This document shows positions 1 to 7,963 of a stretch of DNA of 8,106 nt, one piece after another. The translations under genes and the position numbers were made by a program. The stretch spans positions 1 to 8,106 of the forward strand of contig JBOHSA010000011.1 in the NCBI GenBank assembly GCA_050732995.1, given 5' to 3'. Source of the stretch: JBOHSA01 sp050732995 (lineage in GTDB: Bacteria > Gemmatimonadota > Gemmatimonadetes > Gemmatimonadales > GWC2-71-9). Numbering within the stretch: position 1 is the first letter of the stretch; each line of letters starts with the position of its first letter. Under the pieces are notes generated by a model, which did not search any database, was not told the origin of the DNA, and saw only the letters and a list, made by a program, of their open reading frames with translations.

Positions 1-1
1 G

Positions 2-256
2 GGAGCGGGGGGGGGGGGGACGGGCGCTGGCGCGCCTGGCGCGGAGGCCGGCGCGGGCGCCGGCGGGCGTCGGGTGATCGGCTTCACTGTGGACGAGGTC
101 ATCGACCTCCTGGCGGTCAACGAGGCGTCGCTCGAGCGGCGGCAAGACCTGCCGGGGGTCGATCCCACGCTGGTGCGCTCCGTCGGTCGTCGCGGCGACC
201 ACCTCTTCCTCGTGCTGGATACGGACGCGCTGCTTGCCCCCATTCTGTCTTCTTAG
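2..256 (+). CDS. cheW: CheW-like chemotaxis adaptor, C-terminal part (5' end outside window)
   Basis: The reading frame is open from base 2 to the TAG at 254-256. The last 60 residues match the second half of a CheW domain: a VIGFTVDEV strand (the usual 'vGlvVDeV' of CheW), then DLLAV, a loop, 'LVRSVGRRGDHLFLVLDTDALL', which corresponds to the conserved 'I.Gv...dgrl..lLD.d.Ll' end. CheW couples receptors to CheA in the cytoplasmic signalling array. A GTG at 74 could be mistaken for a start, but it falls inside the conserved beta strand, so the gene must begin upstream. The 24 residues before it are almost only Gly and Ala (encoded partly by a 13-G run) and do not resemble the usual CheW strand at this place. 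This is either a low-complexity loop or a sequence error near the edge. The cheY gene starts 9 bases downstream. A CheW-like domain of another protein is possible, but the protein ends right after the domain, as in CheW. Confidence 0.72.
   Translation, partial: GAGGGGTGAGAPGAEAGAGAGGRRVIGFTVDEVIDLLAVNEASLERRQDLPGVDPTLVRSVGRRGDHLFLVLDTDALLAPILSS
7..19. repeat. 13-base G homopolymer at the window edge
   Basis: Thirteen consecutive G bases lie in the Gly/Ala-rich 5' part of the partial cheW gene. In the cheW frame they encode part of a run of glycines. A tract of this length is prone to sequencing error and to slipped-strand length change, so the frame upstream of about base 20 is not secure. 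Confidence 0.9.
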
Positions 257-264
257 GGAGGGAG
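256..264 (+). promoter_or_regulatory. Ribosome binding site of cheY
   Basis: The purine run GGGAGGGAG begins on the last base of the cheW stop codon and ends two bases before the GTG at 266. It is the best Shine-Dalgarno-like sequence in the window. It supports the GTG start, although the spacing is short for its 3' part. No promoter is seen, and translation is probably coupled to cheW. Confidence 0.6.
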
Positions 265-265
265 T

Positions 266-628
266 GTGAGCCACACTGTCCTCGTCTGTGATGACGCGAT
301 CTTCATGCGGACGATGATCACCGACATCCTGGCCCAGGCCGGCTTCGAGATCGTGGGTGAGGCCGAAACCGGCTCGCAGGCGGTCGAGAAGTACAAACAG
401 CTCAAGCCCGACCTGGTCACGATGGACATCGTGATGCCGGACATGGGCGGGATCGACGCCGTGCGCGAGATCGTGAAGCACGATCCGGACGCCAAGGTCC
501 TGATGTGCAGCGCCATGGGTCAGCAGGCGCTGGTGGTGGAGGCGATTCAGGCTGGCGCCAAGGATTTCGTCGTGAAGCCGTTCCAGCCTTCGCGCGTGCT
601 CGAAGCCGTGCAGCGGGTCCTGGGTTAG
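266..628 (+). CDS. cheY: CheY, single-domain chemotaxis response regulator
   Basis: A 120-residue stand-alone receiver domain, the normal length for CheY. All catalytic positions are present: acidic pair Asp9-Asp10, phosphoacceptor Asp54 in TMDIVMPDMGG, Ser82 in CSAMGQQ (the Thr/Ser switch residue), Phe101 (the aromatic switch residue) and Lys104-Pro105 in FVVKPF. The CSAMGQQALV stretch is typical of the Thermotoga/Bacillus-type CheY that works with CheC rather than CheZ. CheA in the next gene should phosphorylate Asp54. The target, a flagellar switch or another effector, is not shown in the window. Start is GTG at 266, chosen because it gives the standard N-terminus (about four residues before the first strand) and follows a purine-rich ribosome site. 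It lies 9 bases after cheW and 3 bases before cheA. There is no output domain, so it acts by protein-protein contact. Confidence 0.95.
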   Translation: MSHTVLVCDDAIFMRTMITDILAQAGFEIVGEAETGSQAVEKYKQLKPDLVTMDIVMPDMGGIDAVREIVKHDPDAKVLMCSAMGQQALVVEAIQAGAKDFVVKPFQPSRVLEAVQRVLG

Positions 629-631
629 CGC

Positions 632-2575
632 ATGGATCTGTCGCAGTACGCCGAGCTGTTTCTGGCGGAGAGCCGGGAGCATCTGGGCGTCTGCAACCAG
701 CTGCTCCTCGAGTGGGAGCGCAATCCGGCGGCGAGCGGGCCCGTCCAGGGGATCTTCCGCGCCGTCCACACGGTGAAGGGGATGGCCGCGACGATGGGTT
801 ACGCGCGCGTGGCCGACCTCGCCCACCGGATGGAGAACCTGCTCGATACGCTCCGCGGCAGCACCCGCCCGGCGACCGACGAGCTGATCCAGGTGCTGTT
901 CCGCGCCACTGACGCGCTCGAGAAGGCGATCGACGTGTCGGTGAGCGGTCGCGAGCGGGAGGTGGACGTGGCGGGGATCGGCGCCGAGCTCGAGCGTGCG
1001 GCCGCCCGATTCACGCCCGCGCCCCCCTCCCACCGGGCCCCGGCCGCCGCCGCGCGCGAGGCGGCACCCAAGGCGGCCCACGCGCCCACGCCGGTCGAGC
1101 CGTCGCCGGTCCCGTCTCCCGTCCTCGCCGCGGTCGCGGGTCGCGCGGTCCTGGTGGTGATCCGACCTGAAGCGCCCCTCAAAGGCGGACGGGCCCTGCT
1201 CGTGCTGCGGAAAGCCCAGACGCTCGGCGTCGTGCACGGCGTCACGCCCGCCCCCGCGGCGATCGAAGCCGAGGAGTTCGACGGGCGGCTCACGTTCCGG
1301 CTCGAGACCGGGGCCACCACGGACCAGATCGAGGCGGCGATCGCGAGCGTCGGGGACGTGGAGCGGGTGACCATCGGCGAGGATGTGGCGCCGGGCGCCG
1401 CACCGCGTCTCGACCCCGGCGCGCTGGAGCCCGGGAAAGCGCGGCACATCCGCGTCGACCTGCGGCGGCTGGACGGCCTGATGGATCTGATCGGGGAGCT
1501 GGTCACCGCGCGCGGCCGGCTGAACGAGCTGGCCGCCGAGCGCCGCGATCCCGCCATCGACGACGTCGCGATCCAGGTGTCGCGGCTGTCGGCCGACTTG
1601 CAGGCCGAGATCATCCAGGCGCGGATGACGCCGGTCTGGCAAGTGTTCGACCGCTTCCCGCGGCTGGTGCGCGACGTGGCTCGCCAGCTGGGCAAGCAGG
1701 TCGCGTTTCGCGTCGAGGGCAAGGAAATCGAGCTCGACCGGGCGATCTTGGACGAGCTGGGGGACCCGCTGGTGCACCTGCTGCGCAACGCGGTGGACCA
1801 CGGCATCGAGCCGCCGGCGGAGCGCCGCCGACAGGGGAAGAAGCCAGAAGGCGAGATCGTCCTGTCGGCGGTGCGCGAACGCTCGAGCGTCGCGATCACG
1901 ATCTCCGACGACGGCCGAGGCATTGAGCGCGGCCAGATCCTGCGGAAGGCGAAGCAGGATGGACTCGTGGATTCGCACGTCGAGGCGCTGACCGACGACC
2001 AGCTGCTGCGCGTCCTCGCGCGGCCCGGGTTCTCGACGGCGGAGGCGGTGACCAACGTCTCCGGCCGCGGCGTCGGGATCGACGTCGCAATGACGCGGAT
2101 CCGCGCGGTCGGCGGCTCGATCGACATCCGTACGGAGGTGGGTAAGGGCACCGCGTTCGTCCTGCGGCTGCCCGTCACCCTCGCGATCGTGCGCGCGCTG
2201 ATCGCCGCGGTCGGGCGGGAACGCTACGCGCTGCCGCTCACCTACGTAGCGGAGACGGTGGAATTCGGCGCGGCCGCGACGACCACGGTGGAAGGCCGTG
2301 AGGCGATGGTGCTGCGCGACCGGGTGGTCCCGTTGGTGCAGCTGCGCCAGCTGCTCCAAGTCGCGGGCGACGCCCCGCCGGCCAAGCGGCCGGTGATCGT
2401 GCTGGAGATGGGCGGGCGCCGCGCGGGGATCGTGGTGGACGGCATGCTGGGTCAACAGGAGATCGTGGTGAAGAGCTTCGAAGCGCCGCCGGGCACGCTG
2501 CCCGTGTTCAGCGGGGCCACCATCATGGGCGACGGGGTGCCGGCGCTGATTCTCGACGCCGCCGGGCTCCTGTAG
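632..2575 (+). CDS. cheA: CheA, chemotaxis sensor histidine kinase
   Basis: A 647-residue cytoplasmic kinase with the full P1-P5 layout. P1 (about 1-105) is an Hpt domain with phospho-His46 in FRAVHTVKGMAATMGY. A Pro/Ala-rich linker follows (about 128-168). P2 (about 170-250) is a CheY-docking domain with a 'GGRALLVLRKAQTLG' helix-strand pattern. P3 (about 272-338) is the dimerisation helix pair, beginning VDLRRLDGLMDLIGELV. P4 (about 340-512) is the ATP-binding domain: N box HLLRNAVDHGIE (Asn386, His390), G1 box DDGRGIE (426-432), F box GFSTAEAV (466-473), G2 box GRGVGIDV (478-485) and GKGTAF. P5 (about 513-647) is the CheW-like regulatory domain with GQQEIVVKS near the end. It phosphorylates itself on His46 and passes the phosphate to CheY. 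Length is close to the T. maritima enzyme (671). No key residue is missing. Start ATG lies 3 bases after cheY. There is no REC domain at the C-terminus, so this is not the hybrid CheA found in some pilus or gliding systems. Confidence 0.97.
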   Translation: MDLSQYAELFLAESREHLGVCNQLLLEWERNPAASGPVQGIFRAVHTVKGMAATMGYARVADLAHRMENLLDTLRGSTRPATDELIQVLFRATDALEKAIDVSVSGREREVDVAGIGAELERAAARFTPAPPSHRAPAAAAREAAPKAAHAPTPVEPSPVPSPVLAAVAGRAVLVVIRPEAPLKGGRALLVLRKAQTLGVVHGVTPAPAAIEAEEFDGRLTFRLETGATTDQIEAAIASVGDVERVTIGEDVAPGAAPRLDPGALEPGKARHIRVDLRRLDGLMDLIGELVTARGRLNELAAERRDPAIDDVAIQVSRLSADLQAEIIQARMTPVWQVFDRFPRLVRDVARQLGKQVAFRVEGKEIELDRAILDELGDPLVHLLRNAVDHGIEPPAERRRQGKKPEGEIVLSAVRERSSVAITISDDGRGIERGQILRKAKQDGLVDSHVEALTDDQLLRVLARPGFSTAEAVTNVSGRGVGIDVAMTRIRAVGGSIDIRTEVGKGTAFVLRLPVTLAIVRALIAAVGRERYALPLTYVAETVEFGAAATTTVEGREAMVLRDRVVPLVQLRQLLQVAGDAPPAKRPVIVLEMGGRRAGIVVDGMLGQQEIVVKSFEAPPGTLPVFSGATIMGDGVPALILDAAGLL

Positions 2576-2582
2576 GGGGGGG
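2575..2582 (+). promoter_or_regulatory. G-rich translation initiation region of cheC
   Basis: Eight G bases run from the last base of the cheA stop codon to two bases before the cheC ATG at 2584. The tract fills the whole gap and is the only candidate ribosome site. It pairs only partly with the usual anti-Shine-Dalgarno CCUCC, so coupling to cheA translation is likely. Confidence 0.4.
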
Positions 2583-2583
2583 C

Positions 2584-3201
<618 letters not shown>

Positions 3202-3204
3202 CCC

Positions 3205-5910
3205 GTGACGGCGCCGGCGCTCTCGGAACGCGACCTCGCCGTCCTCCGATCCTTCGCCCGCCGGATCGACGCCTCGGACGCCGGGGCCCACAACAACCTC
3301 GGCGTGCTCTACTATCAGAAGGGGCTGCTGGACGAGGCCATCGCCGAGTTCGCCCGCGCGCTGGAGCTCGACCCCAAGATGCAGGTCGCCCAGCGCAATC
3401 TGGAGATCGCCTACGACAACACGGGGTTCTACGACCGGCGCGTGGCCGAGCTGCAGGAACGGTTGCGGCAGGCGCCGGACAACCGGGACGCCCGCTGGGA
3501 GCTGGGGCGCGCCTACGCGATTCTCGGGCAGTCCGAGGAGGCGATCGGCCAGTTCGAGCAGATCGTCGCTCAGCGCGCCACGGACGTGGCCGCCATCATC
3601 CAGCTGGGCCAGGCCGAGAAGCACCGCGGGCGCCTGGAAGTGGCCACCGAATGGCTGCTGCGCGCGCGCGAGCTGGATCCGGAGTCCACCGTCGTCCATT
3701 TCTACCTGGGCGAGATCTTCTACAACCGTGGGCTGAACGCGGAGGCGCTCGCGGCGCTCGAGCGCGCCGTCGAGCTCAATCCCGACAACGCGAACGCGCA
3801 CTACCTCATGGCGTTCGTGCTCGGCGACATGGGCCGCCACGTCGAGGCCCGCGCCGCCTCCAAGCGGGCCATCCAGCTCAACCCGCCGCTCGCGCGGGCC
3901 CAAACCAACCTCTCGCTCGAGCGCTACAACGCGGAGCGCCGGAGTCAGCAGCTGCGCCAGCGCGACCAACCCAGTCCCGAAGTCGTGGAAGGCGGGGAGC
4001 TCGCGCACTTCAACCTCGGCCTCGCCTTCCGCCAGAAGGGCTATTACGTCGAGGCGCTGCGCGAGTACCGCCTCGCGCTCGACCGGGGCGAGGACCGCCG
4101 CCTGGTGCTGCAGGCGATGGCGGAAGTCCATCTCTTGCGACAGGACTTCGCAGCCGCGCTCGAGCTGTACGAGACGCTCATCCACGAGGTGCCCGACTCC
4201 CCCAAGCTCTGGAACGAGCGCGGCGTCGTCCTGCACCAGGCCGGCCGGGCCGCGGACGCGCTGGCCTCCTACCGCCAGGCGGCGGAAGTGGACCCGCGCT
4301 ATGCCCTGGCTTGGAACAACGTCGGGGTCGTCCTCGCGCACCAGGGCGACACCGAGAACGCCATCGAGGCCCTGCGCACCGCGCTGCGGCTCCAGGGCAG
4401 CTTCGCCGCCGCCCGGCTCAACCTCGCGTTGCTGTTGTTCCACCTGCGGCGCTTTCAGCTGGCGCTCGAGGCGTACCGCCAGGTACTCGCCGACCACCCG
4501 CAGTCGGCGCCCGCCTGGAACGGCGTGGGGCTCGTCCTGGTGGAGCTGAAGCGCTTCGCGGACGCGCGGAACGCGTTCGTGCGCGCCGTGGAAGCGGACC
4601 CGCAGTTCGCGGGGGCGCACTACAATCTGAGCTTCGCGCTCTCCAATCTCGGCGACTTCGACGGTGCCCTCCGCGCCACCAAACGGGCGCTCGAGCTCGA
4701 CCCCTACTACGTGTCGCAGAAGTTCGCGCTGACGATCGACCTGCAGTACGAGGAGTCGACCATCGGGGTGATCCCGGAGATCTCCGCGGACGTCAGCGCG
4801 GAGGCGCTGGGCGGCATGGGCGGGGAGTTCAACTTCGATCAGCGCCTGCTGGACAACATCTTCCAGGAGCTGGCCCCGCCGCCCGCCACCCCGGCGGCCG
4901 CGGCGTCGCGCAAGAGTCGGGACGATGCGCTGGCGCTCGCCCGCGACTACGTGAGCAAGGGCCTGTTCGAGCTGGCGACGGCGGAGGCGGTGCGGGCCAC
5001 GCAGCGCGGCGCCGACCGGGCGGAGGCGGCCGTGTTGCTGGGCGACGTCTATGCCAGCCGCGGCCTCCACGGCGAGGCGCTGGAGCGCTACCGCGAAGCG
5101 CACGCGGTGGAGCCCGATGGCATCGACGCGGCCGTGGGGGAGATCCGCGCGCTGCTCGCGCTCGGGCGCATTCGCGAGGCCGCGCCGCTCGCCGAGCAGC
5201 TCGCGGCGCGCGAGCCGCAGCTGCTCGACGCGCAGGTGGCGCTCTCACGGGCCCGGCTCGAGCTGGGCGACGCGATCGGCGCGCTCGACGCGGCGCGCTC
5301 GGCGCAGGCGCTCGCGCCCGGTCGGTCCGACCTGCTCCACCTCCACGCGCGCATCTTGCTCCGGCTCGGCGACCATGCCGGCTCCCTCGCGGCGTATCAC
5401 GAGGCGCTCCGGCGGGACGGCCGCGCGGTGCAGGTCTGGTACGAGCTGGGCCAGCTGGAGGAGCAGCGCGCCAACGCCGGGGGAGCGCGGGAAGCGTACG
5501 AGCGCGCGCTCGAGATTCTGCCGACCTACACCGCCGCCGGGCTCGCGCTGGCCGACCTGGTCCGGCGCACCGAGTCGCCCGCCGCGGCGGTCGAGTTGCT
5601 GGTGCCGCTGCTCGAAACCGATCCCTACGACCTCGAGGCCCTTGCCGCCCTCGGCCGCGCGCTGCTCGAGGACGGCCGCCCCCGCCAGGCGGTGGAGGCG
5701 CTAGAGCGCGTGCTCCGCTTCGACCCGGAGCACCGGGCCGCGCTGTTCCACCGGGGCGCGGCGCATGCGCGGGAGCGGCGCTTCGGCGACGCGGTGACCG
5801 ACTGGGAGCGCGTGATCCAGCTCGATCCGTCCGGGACGCTCGCGGCCGAGGCGCGGAGCCGCGCGCGCTCGGCGCGCGACCTGCAGCACATCTTCGCGGC
5901 AGCGGGGTAG
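3205..5910 (+). CDS. Large TPR scaffold protein (about 20 repeats, two arrays)
   Basis: A 901-residue protein consisting almost wholly of 34-residue tetratricopeptide repeats. Clear units include HNNLGVLYYQKGLLDEAI (29-46), HFYLGEIFYNRGLNAEAL (165-182), WNERGVVLHQAGRAADAL (336-353), WNNVGVVLAHQGDTENAI (370-387) and HYNLSFALSNLGDFDGAL (472-489), with the usual Gly8, Ala20 and Pro32 positions. The first array covers about 28-502, broken by a charged stretch at about 237-263 (YNAERRSQQLRQRDQPSP). A non-TPR hinge follows at about 503-572. A second, more Ala/Arg-rich array covers about 573-876. No signal peptide, membrane helix, transferase or kinase domain is visible, so it is a cytoplasmic binding scaffold. 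Position directly after cheC (3 bases) and before a PATAN protein suggests it binds Che or output proteins of this operon; that is inference. Start is GTG 3205. There is no good ribosome site, so re-initiation after cheC is likely. The next in-frame GTG (residue 34) lies inside the first repeat, so it is unlikely. Family clear, function unknown. Confidence 0.9.
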   Translation: MTAPALSERDLAVLRSFARRIDASDAGAHNNLGVLYYQKGLLDEAIAEFARALELDPKMQVAQRNLEIAYDNTGFYDRRVAELQERLRQAPDNRDARWELGRAYAILGQSEEAIGQFEQIVAQRATDVAAIIQLGQAEKHRGRLEVATEWLLRARELDPESTVVHFYLGEIFYNRGLNAEALAALERAVELNPDNANAHYLMAFVLGDMGRHVEARAASKRAIQLNPPLARAQTNLSLERYNAERRSQQLRQRDQPSPEVVEGGELAHFNLGLAFRQKGYYVEALREYRLALDRGEDRRLVLQAMAEVHLLRQDFAAALELYETLIHEVPDSPKLWNERGVVLHQAGRAADALASYRQAAEVDPRYALAWNNVGVVLAHQGDTENAIEALRTALRLQGSFAAARLNLALLLFHLRRFQLALEAYRQVLADHPQSAPAWNGVGLVLVELKRFADARNAFVRAVEADPQFAGAHYNLSFALSNLGDFDGALRATKRALELDPYYVSQKFALTIDLQYEESTIGVIPEISADVSAEALGGMGGEFNFDQRLLDNIFQELAPPPATPAAAASRKSRDDALALARDYVSKGLFELATAEAVRATQRGADRAEAAVLLGDVYASRGLHGEALERYREAHAVEPDGIDAAVGEIRALLALGRIREAAPLAEQLAAREPQLLDAQVALSRARLELGDAIGALDAARSAQALAPGRSDLLHLHARILLRLGDHAGSLAAYHEALRRDGRAVQVWYELGQLEEQRANAGGAREAYERALEILPTYTAAGLALADLVRRTESPAAAVELLVPLLETDPYDLEALAALGRALLEDGRPRQAVEALERVLRFDPEHRAALFHRGAAHARERRFGDAVTDWERVIQLDPSGTLAAEARSRARSARDLQHIFAAAG

Positions 5911-5913
5911 CGC

Positions 5914-7059
5914 GTGGCGATCGAGGGTCCGCTCAAGGAGCTCAACATCCATGACGTCTTCCAGTTGCTGGACCTGGGCCGGAAGACGGGGGCGCTCCGC
6001 GTCACCTCGGAGCTGCGCCAGAATTCGGGCGTCGTGCATTTCGAGCGCGGCGCGGTGGTCGCCGCCCACATCGCCAGCAACCCGCATCCGCTGGGCGAGC
6101 TGCTCCAGCGCGCCGGCAAGCTGCGCGAGGAGGACCTCGCCCGGGCGCGGGCGCTCCAGACGGCCGGCGATCCGCGGCGCCTGGGCGAGATCCTGATCGC
6201 GATCGACGCGGTCACCCGCCGGGAGCTGGAGCGCTGCGTGCGCGCGCAGGTCGAGGAGGTCGTCTTCGAGCTGATGAGCTGGTCGGAGGGATACTTCTCG
6301 TTCATCGAGGGCGCGACCAACCGGCAGACGATCGAGGCGGTCGCGCACATCCCCACCGAAGCCGTGCTGATGGAGGCGGCGCGCCGCATCGACGAATGGG
6401 CCCGCATCGAGGCCAAGATCCCGCACCTCGGCGTGATACCGCGGATTCGCCCCGCCGACGACGGCATCGGCGCGCCGCTCGATCTGGTGCCGTTCGAGTG
6501 GGAGGTGCTCGCCGCGATCGACGGACGCCGGAGCATCCGCGAGGTCGCCGAGGCGGTCGGACGCTCCGACTTCGATGTGGCGCGCACGATCTACGGGCTC
6601 ACCAGCGCCGGGCTGGTGCTGCTCGACGATACCGGACCCTCGCCGGCCGCCCCGGTCCCCGCCCCCGCCGCACCGTCGGTGCGGGTAGAGGAACATCTCG
6701 CGATGGGTGACCTCGAGTCGGCCCGGGTCGCCGCCGAGGAAGCGATCGCCGCGCAGCCGGAGCGGCCGGAGGGGTGGGCGGCGCTTGGCCGGGCGATGCT
6801 CGGCCTGCGGCGATACGAAGAGGCCGAGGATGCGCTCAGCCAGGCGCTCCATCGCGACCCGGTGCGCCCCGCGCCGCGGCGGCTGCTCGGGCTGGCCCAG
6901 GCGGGCCAGGGACGCTTCGCGGACGCGGTGGAGACCTGGGATCGCTGGATCCGGCTCCAGCCCAAGGACGAGGCGGAGGAAGGACGCGCGGGCGAGGTGA
7001 ACCGTCTGCGGCAGGCGGCCGCCGCGCTCGTCGAGGCACTCCGGGGGCGGCATGCCTGA
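5914..7059 (+). CDS. PATAN (DUF4388) protein with winged-helix-like region and C-terminal TPRs
   Basis: A 381-residue cytoplasmic protein. Residues about 4-135 form a PATAN/DUF4388 domain, recognised by the opening LNIHDVFQLLDLGRKTGALRV, then VVHFERGAVVAAHI and the helical parts LGELLQRAGKLREEDL and LGEILIAIDAV, ending in VVFELMSWSEGYFSF. Residues about 192-238 (PFEWEVLAAIDGRRSIREVAEAVGRSDFDVARTIYGL by position, with LTSAGLVLL) look like the winged-helix-like segment often found after this domain. A Pro/Ala linker (241-254) leads to two or three TPR-like units (about 256-350). PATAN is named after cyanobacterial PatA; in cyanobacterial response regulators it contacts type IV pilus motor components. 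Here no REC domain is fused, but CheY is encoded in the same operon. Start GTG 5914, 3 bases after the TPR gene; the N-terminus fits the domain edge exactly. Overlaps the next gene by 8 bases. The domain call is firm; the partner is inferred. Confidence 0.88.
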   Translation: MAIEGPLKELNIHDVFQLLDLGRKTGALRVTSELRQNSGVVHFERGAVVAAHIASNPHPLGELLQRAGKLREEDLARARALQTAGDPRRLGEILIAIDAVTRRELERCVRAQVEEVVFELMSWSEGYFSFIEGATNRQTIEAVAHIPTEAVLMEAARRIDEWARIEAKIPHLGVIPRIRPADDGIGAPLDLVPFEWEVLAAIDGRRSIREVAEAVGRSDFDVARTIYGLTSAGLVLLDDTGPSPAAPVPAPAAPSVRVEEHLAMGDLESARVAAEEAIAAQPERPEGWAALGRAMLGLRRYEEAEDALSQALHRDPVRPAPRRLLGLAQAGQGRFADAVETWDRWIRLQPKDEAEEGRAGEVNRLRQAAAALVEALRGRHA

Positions 7060-7963
7060 CGACATTCGTACCATGACGGCGGAGCTGGCCGCGGATCCGA
7101 CGAGTCTCGTCTTCCTCGAGCTCGCCGAGACCCTGCGCCGGCGCGGGCAGCTCGATTCGGCCCACAAGGTGACCCGCAACGGGCTCGCGCGCTATCCCGA
7201 GCTCGCCGCCGCGCACGACCTCGCCGCGCGGATCTTCGTGGACCGCGGCGAGCTGGACCGCGCGTTCGAAGCCTGGGTGACCGCGCTGCGGCATGATCCC
7301 GCGCTGCTGGGCGCGCACAAGGGGCTTGGCTTCCTGTACTTCCGCGCGAACGATCTCGCGTCCGCCGAAAAGCACCTGGCGTACGTCGCGGAGGCGGATC
7401 CGGGCGATGCGGGGGCCGCGGCTGCGCTGGAGCGCCTGCGGACGAAGAGCAGAGAAACCGAGGAACAGAAGAGCAGCGGGTCACTTCCGGACGAAGCCGT
7501 GTCGGCGCGCGCCGAAGAGCCCGCTGTGTCGCAGCCATCCGCTCCTCCGCTCCTCGGCTCTTCTGCTCTTCCGTTCGCGTTCGACGACGTCCATTCCCCG
7601 GCGGACGATTCGGTGTTCGCCGGACTCGAGGGCGGCTCCGACAGTCTCCTGCTGGTGGACGGCAACGGGCTCCGCCTCGGCGGCGGGCTCCGGAGCCCGG
7701 ACGGAAGCGATGTCGCCGACGCCGTGTCGGCGCAGCTCGCGGGCGTCGCCAAGGAGGCGGCGCGCACCGCCCGGCTCCTGGCGCTGGGGGACTGGCGCGG
7801 CCTCGCGATCGAATCGCCGGGCGGCAGCTGCTATCTGGTGGCGCCGACGCCGGAGTCGCTGCTGTTCACCGTACGCGGCGCCGATCTGCCGATGGGCCGA
7901 GTGGCCCGCCTTGCGGAGCGGGCGGCCGCGGCTGCCCGGCGCTGGATGGACGGGCTCCGATGA
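7052..7963 (+). CDS. TPR protein with C-terminal Roadblock/LC7 domain
   Basis: A 303-residue protein with two modules. Residues about 16-130 hold three TPR-like units, the clearest being AHKGLGFLYFRANDLASAEKHL (by position 88-109). Residues about 132-195 are a Ser/Glu/Pro-rich, probably disordered linker. Residues about 196-303 resemble a Roadblock/LC7 domain: SLLLVDGNGLRLGGGL (strand-turn-strand around 'vd.dGl'), a long helix AVSAQLAGVAKEAARTARLL, strand GLAIESPGGSCYLVAPTPESLLFTV and a last helix rich in Ala/Arg. The usual first helix of Roadblock is weak or replaced by the linker. In bacteria such domains (for example MglB) bind Ras-like GTPases or form dimers. Start ATG 7052 is preceded by a G-rich site (7043-7050) and overlaps the PATAN gene by 8 bases. 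A second ATG at 7073 (residue 8) lacks a ribosome site. The stop overlaps the next ATG, which encodes another Roadblock protein. TPR part sure, Roadblock part likely. Confidence 0.82.
   Translation: MPDDIRTMTAELAADPTSLVFLELAETLRRRGQLDSAHKVTRNGLARYPELAAAHDLAARIFVDRGELDRAFEAWVTALRHDPALLGAHKGLGFLYFRANDLASAEKHLAYVAEADPGDAGAAAALERLRTKSRETEEQKSSGSLPDEAVSARAEEPAVSQPSAPPLLGSSALPFAFDDVHSPADDSVFAGLEGGSDSLLLVDGNGLRLGGGLRSPDGSDVADAVSAQLAGVAKEAARTARLLALGDWRGLAIESPGGSCYLVAPTPESLLFTVRGADLPMGRVARLAERAAAAARRWMDGLR
7444..7571. repeat. Imperfect inverted repeat inside the TPR-Roadblock linker
   Basis: Arms 7444-7466 and 7549-7571 are reverse complements at 19 of 23 positions by hand alignment, with 82 bases between them. 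The motif GAAGAGC also occurs at 7468-7474 and 7513-7519, and its complement GCTCTTC occurs twice (7557-7563 and 7565-7571). The left side is purine-rich and, at 7441-7470, 50% G+C, against 80% in the 60 bases just upstream. The segment is in frame and encodes the disordered linker, so it may be an expanded or inserted element or simply low-complexity coding DNA. No flanking target duplication was found. Confidence 0.6.

Noticed and set aside
74..256. A 60-residue independent small gene starting at GTG 74
   Set aside because: The GTG codon sits in the middle of a conserved CheW strand, no ribosome site precedes it, and the frame is open to the window edge. It is the tail of a longer cheW.
3205..5910. 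O-GlcNAc transferase-like or protein kinase function for the 901-residue TPR protein
   Set aside because: Long TPR proteins are often auto-annotated this way, but no catalytic domain follows the repeats; the protein ends about 25 residues after the last TPR.
3651..5954. 767-residue open frame on the + strand inside the TPR gene, in another frame
   Set aside because: Arg/Ala/Gly/Pro-rich shadow of a verified TPR reading frame. No domain, and it runs past the true stop into the next gene.
5701..7179. 492-residue - strand open frame over the PATAN gene
   Set aside because: Antisense shadow: composition is typical of reverse-frame GC-rich DNA, and the sense frame has clear PATAN and TPR homology.
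7684..7699. Perfect 16-base palindrome CGGGCTCCGGAGCCCG, possible terminator or operator
   Set aside because: It is inside the Roadblock coding region, has no T run, and short GC palindromes are expected by chance in DNA of this composition.
7496..7733. 13-base direct repeat GCCGTGTCGGCGC at 7496-7508 and 7721-7733
   Set aside because: Both copies encode ordinary Ala/Val/Ser-type residues with the favoured codons. No flanking similarity, so probably a codon-use coincidence.
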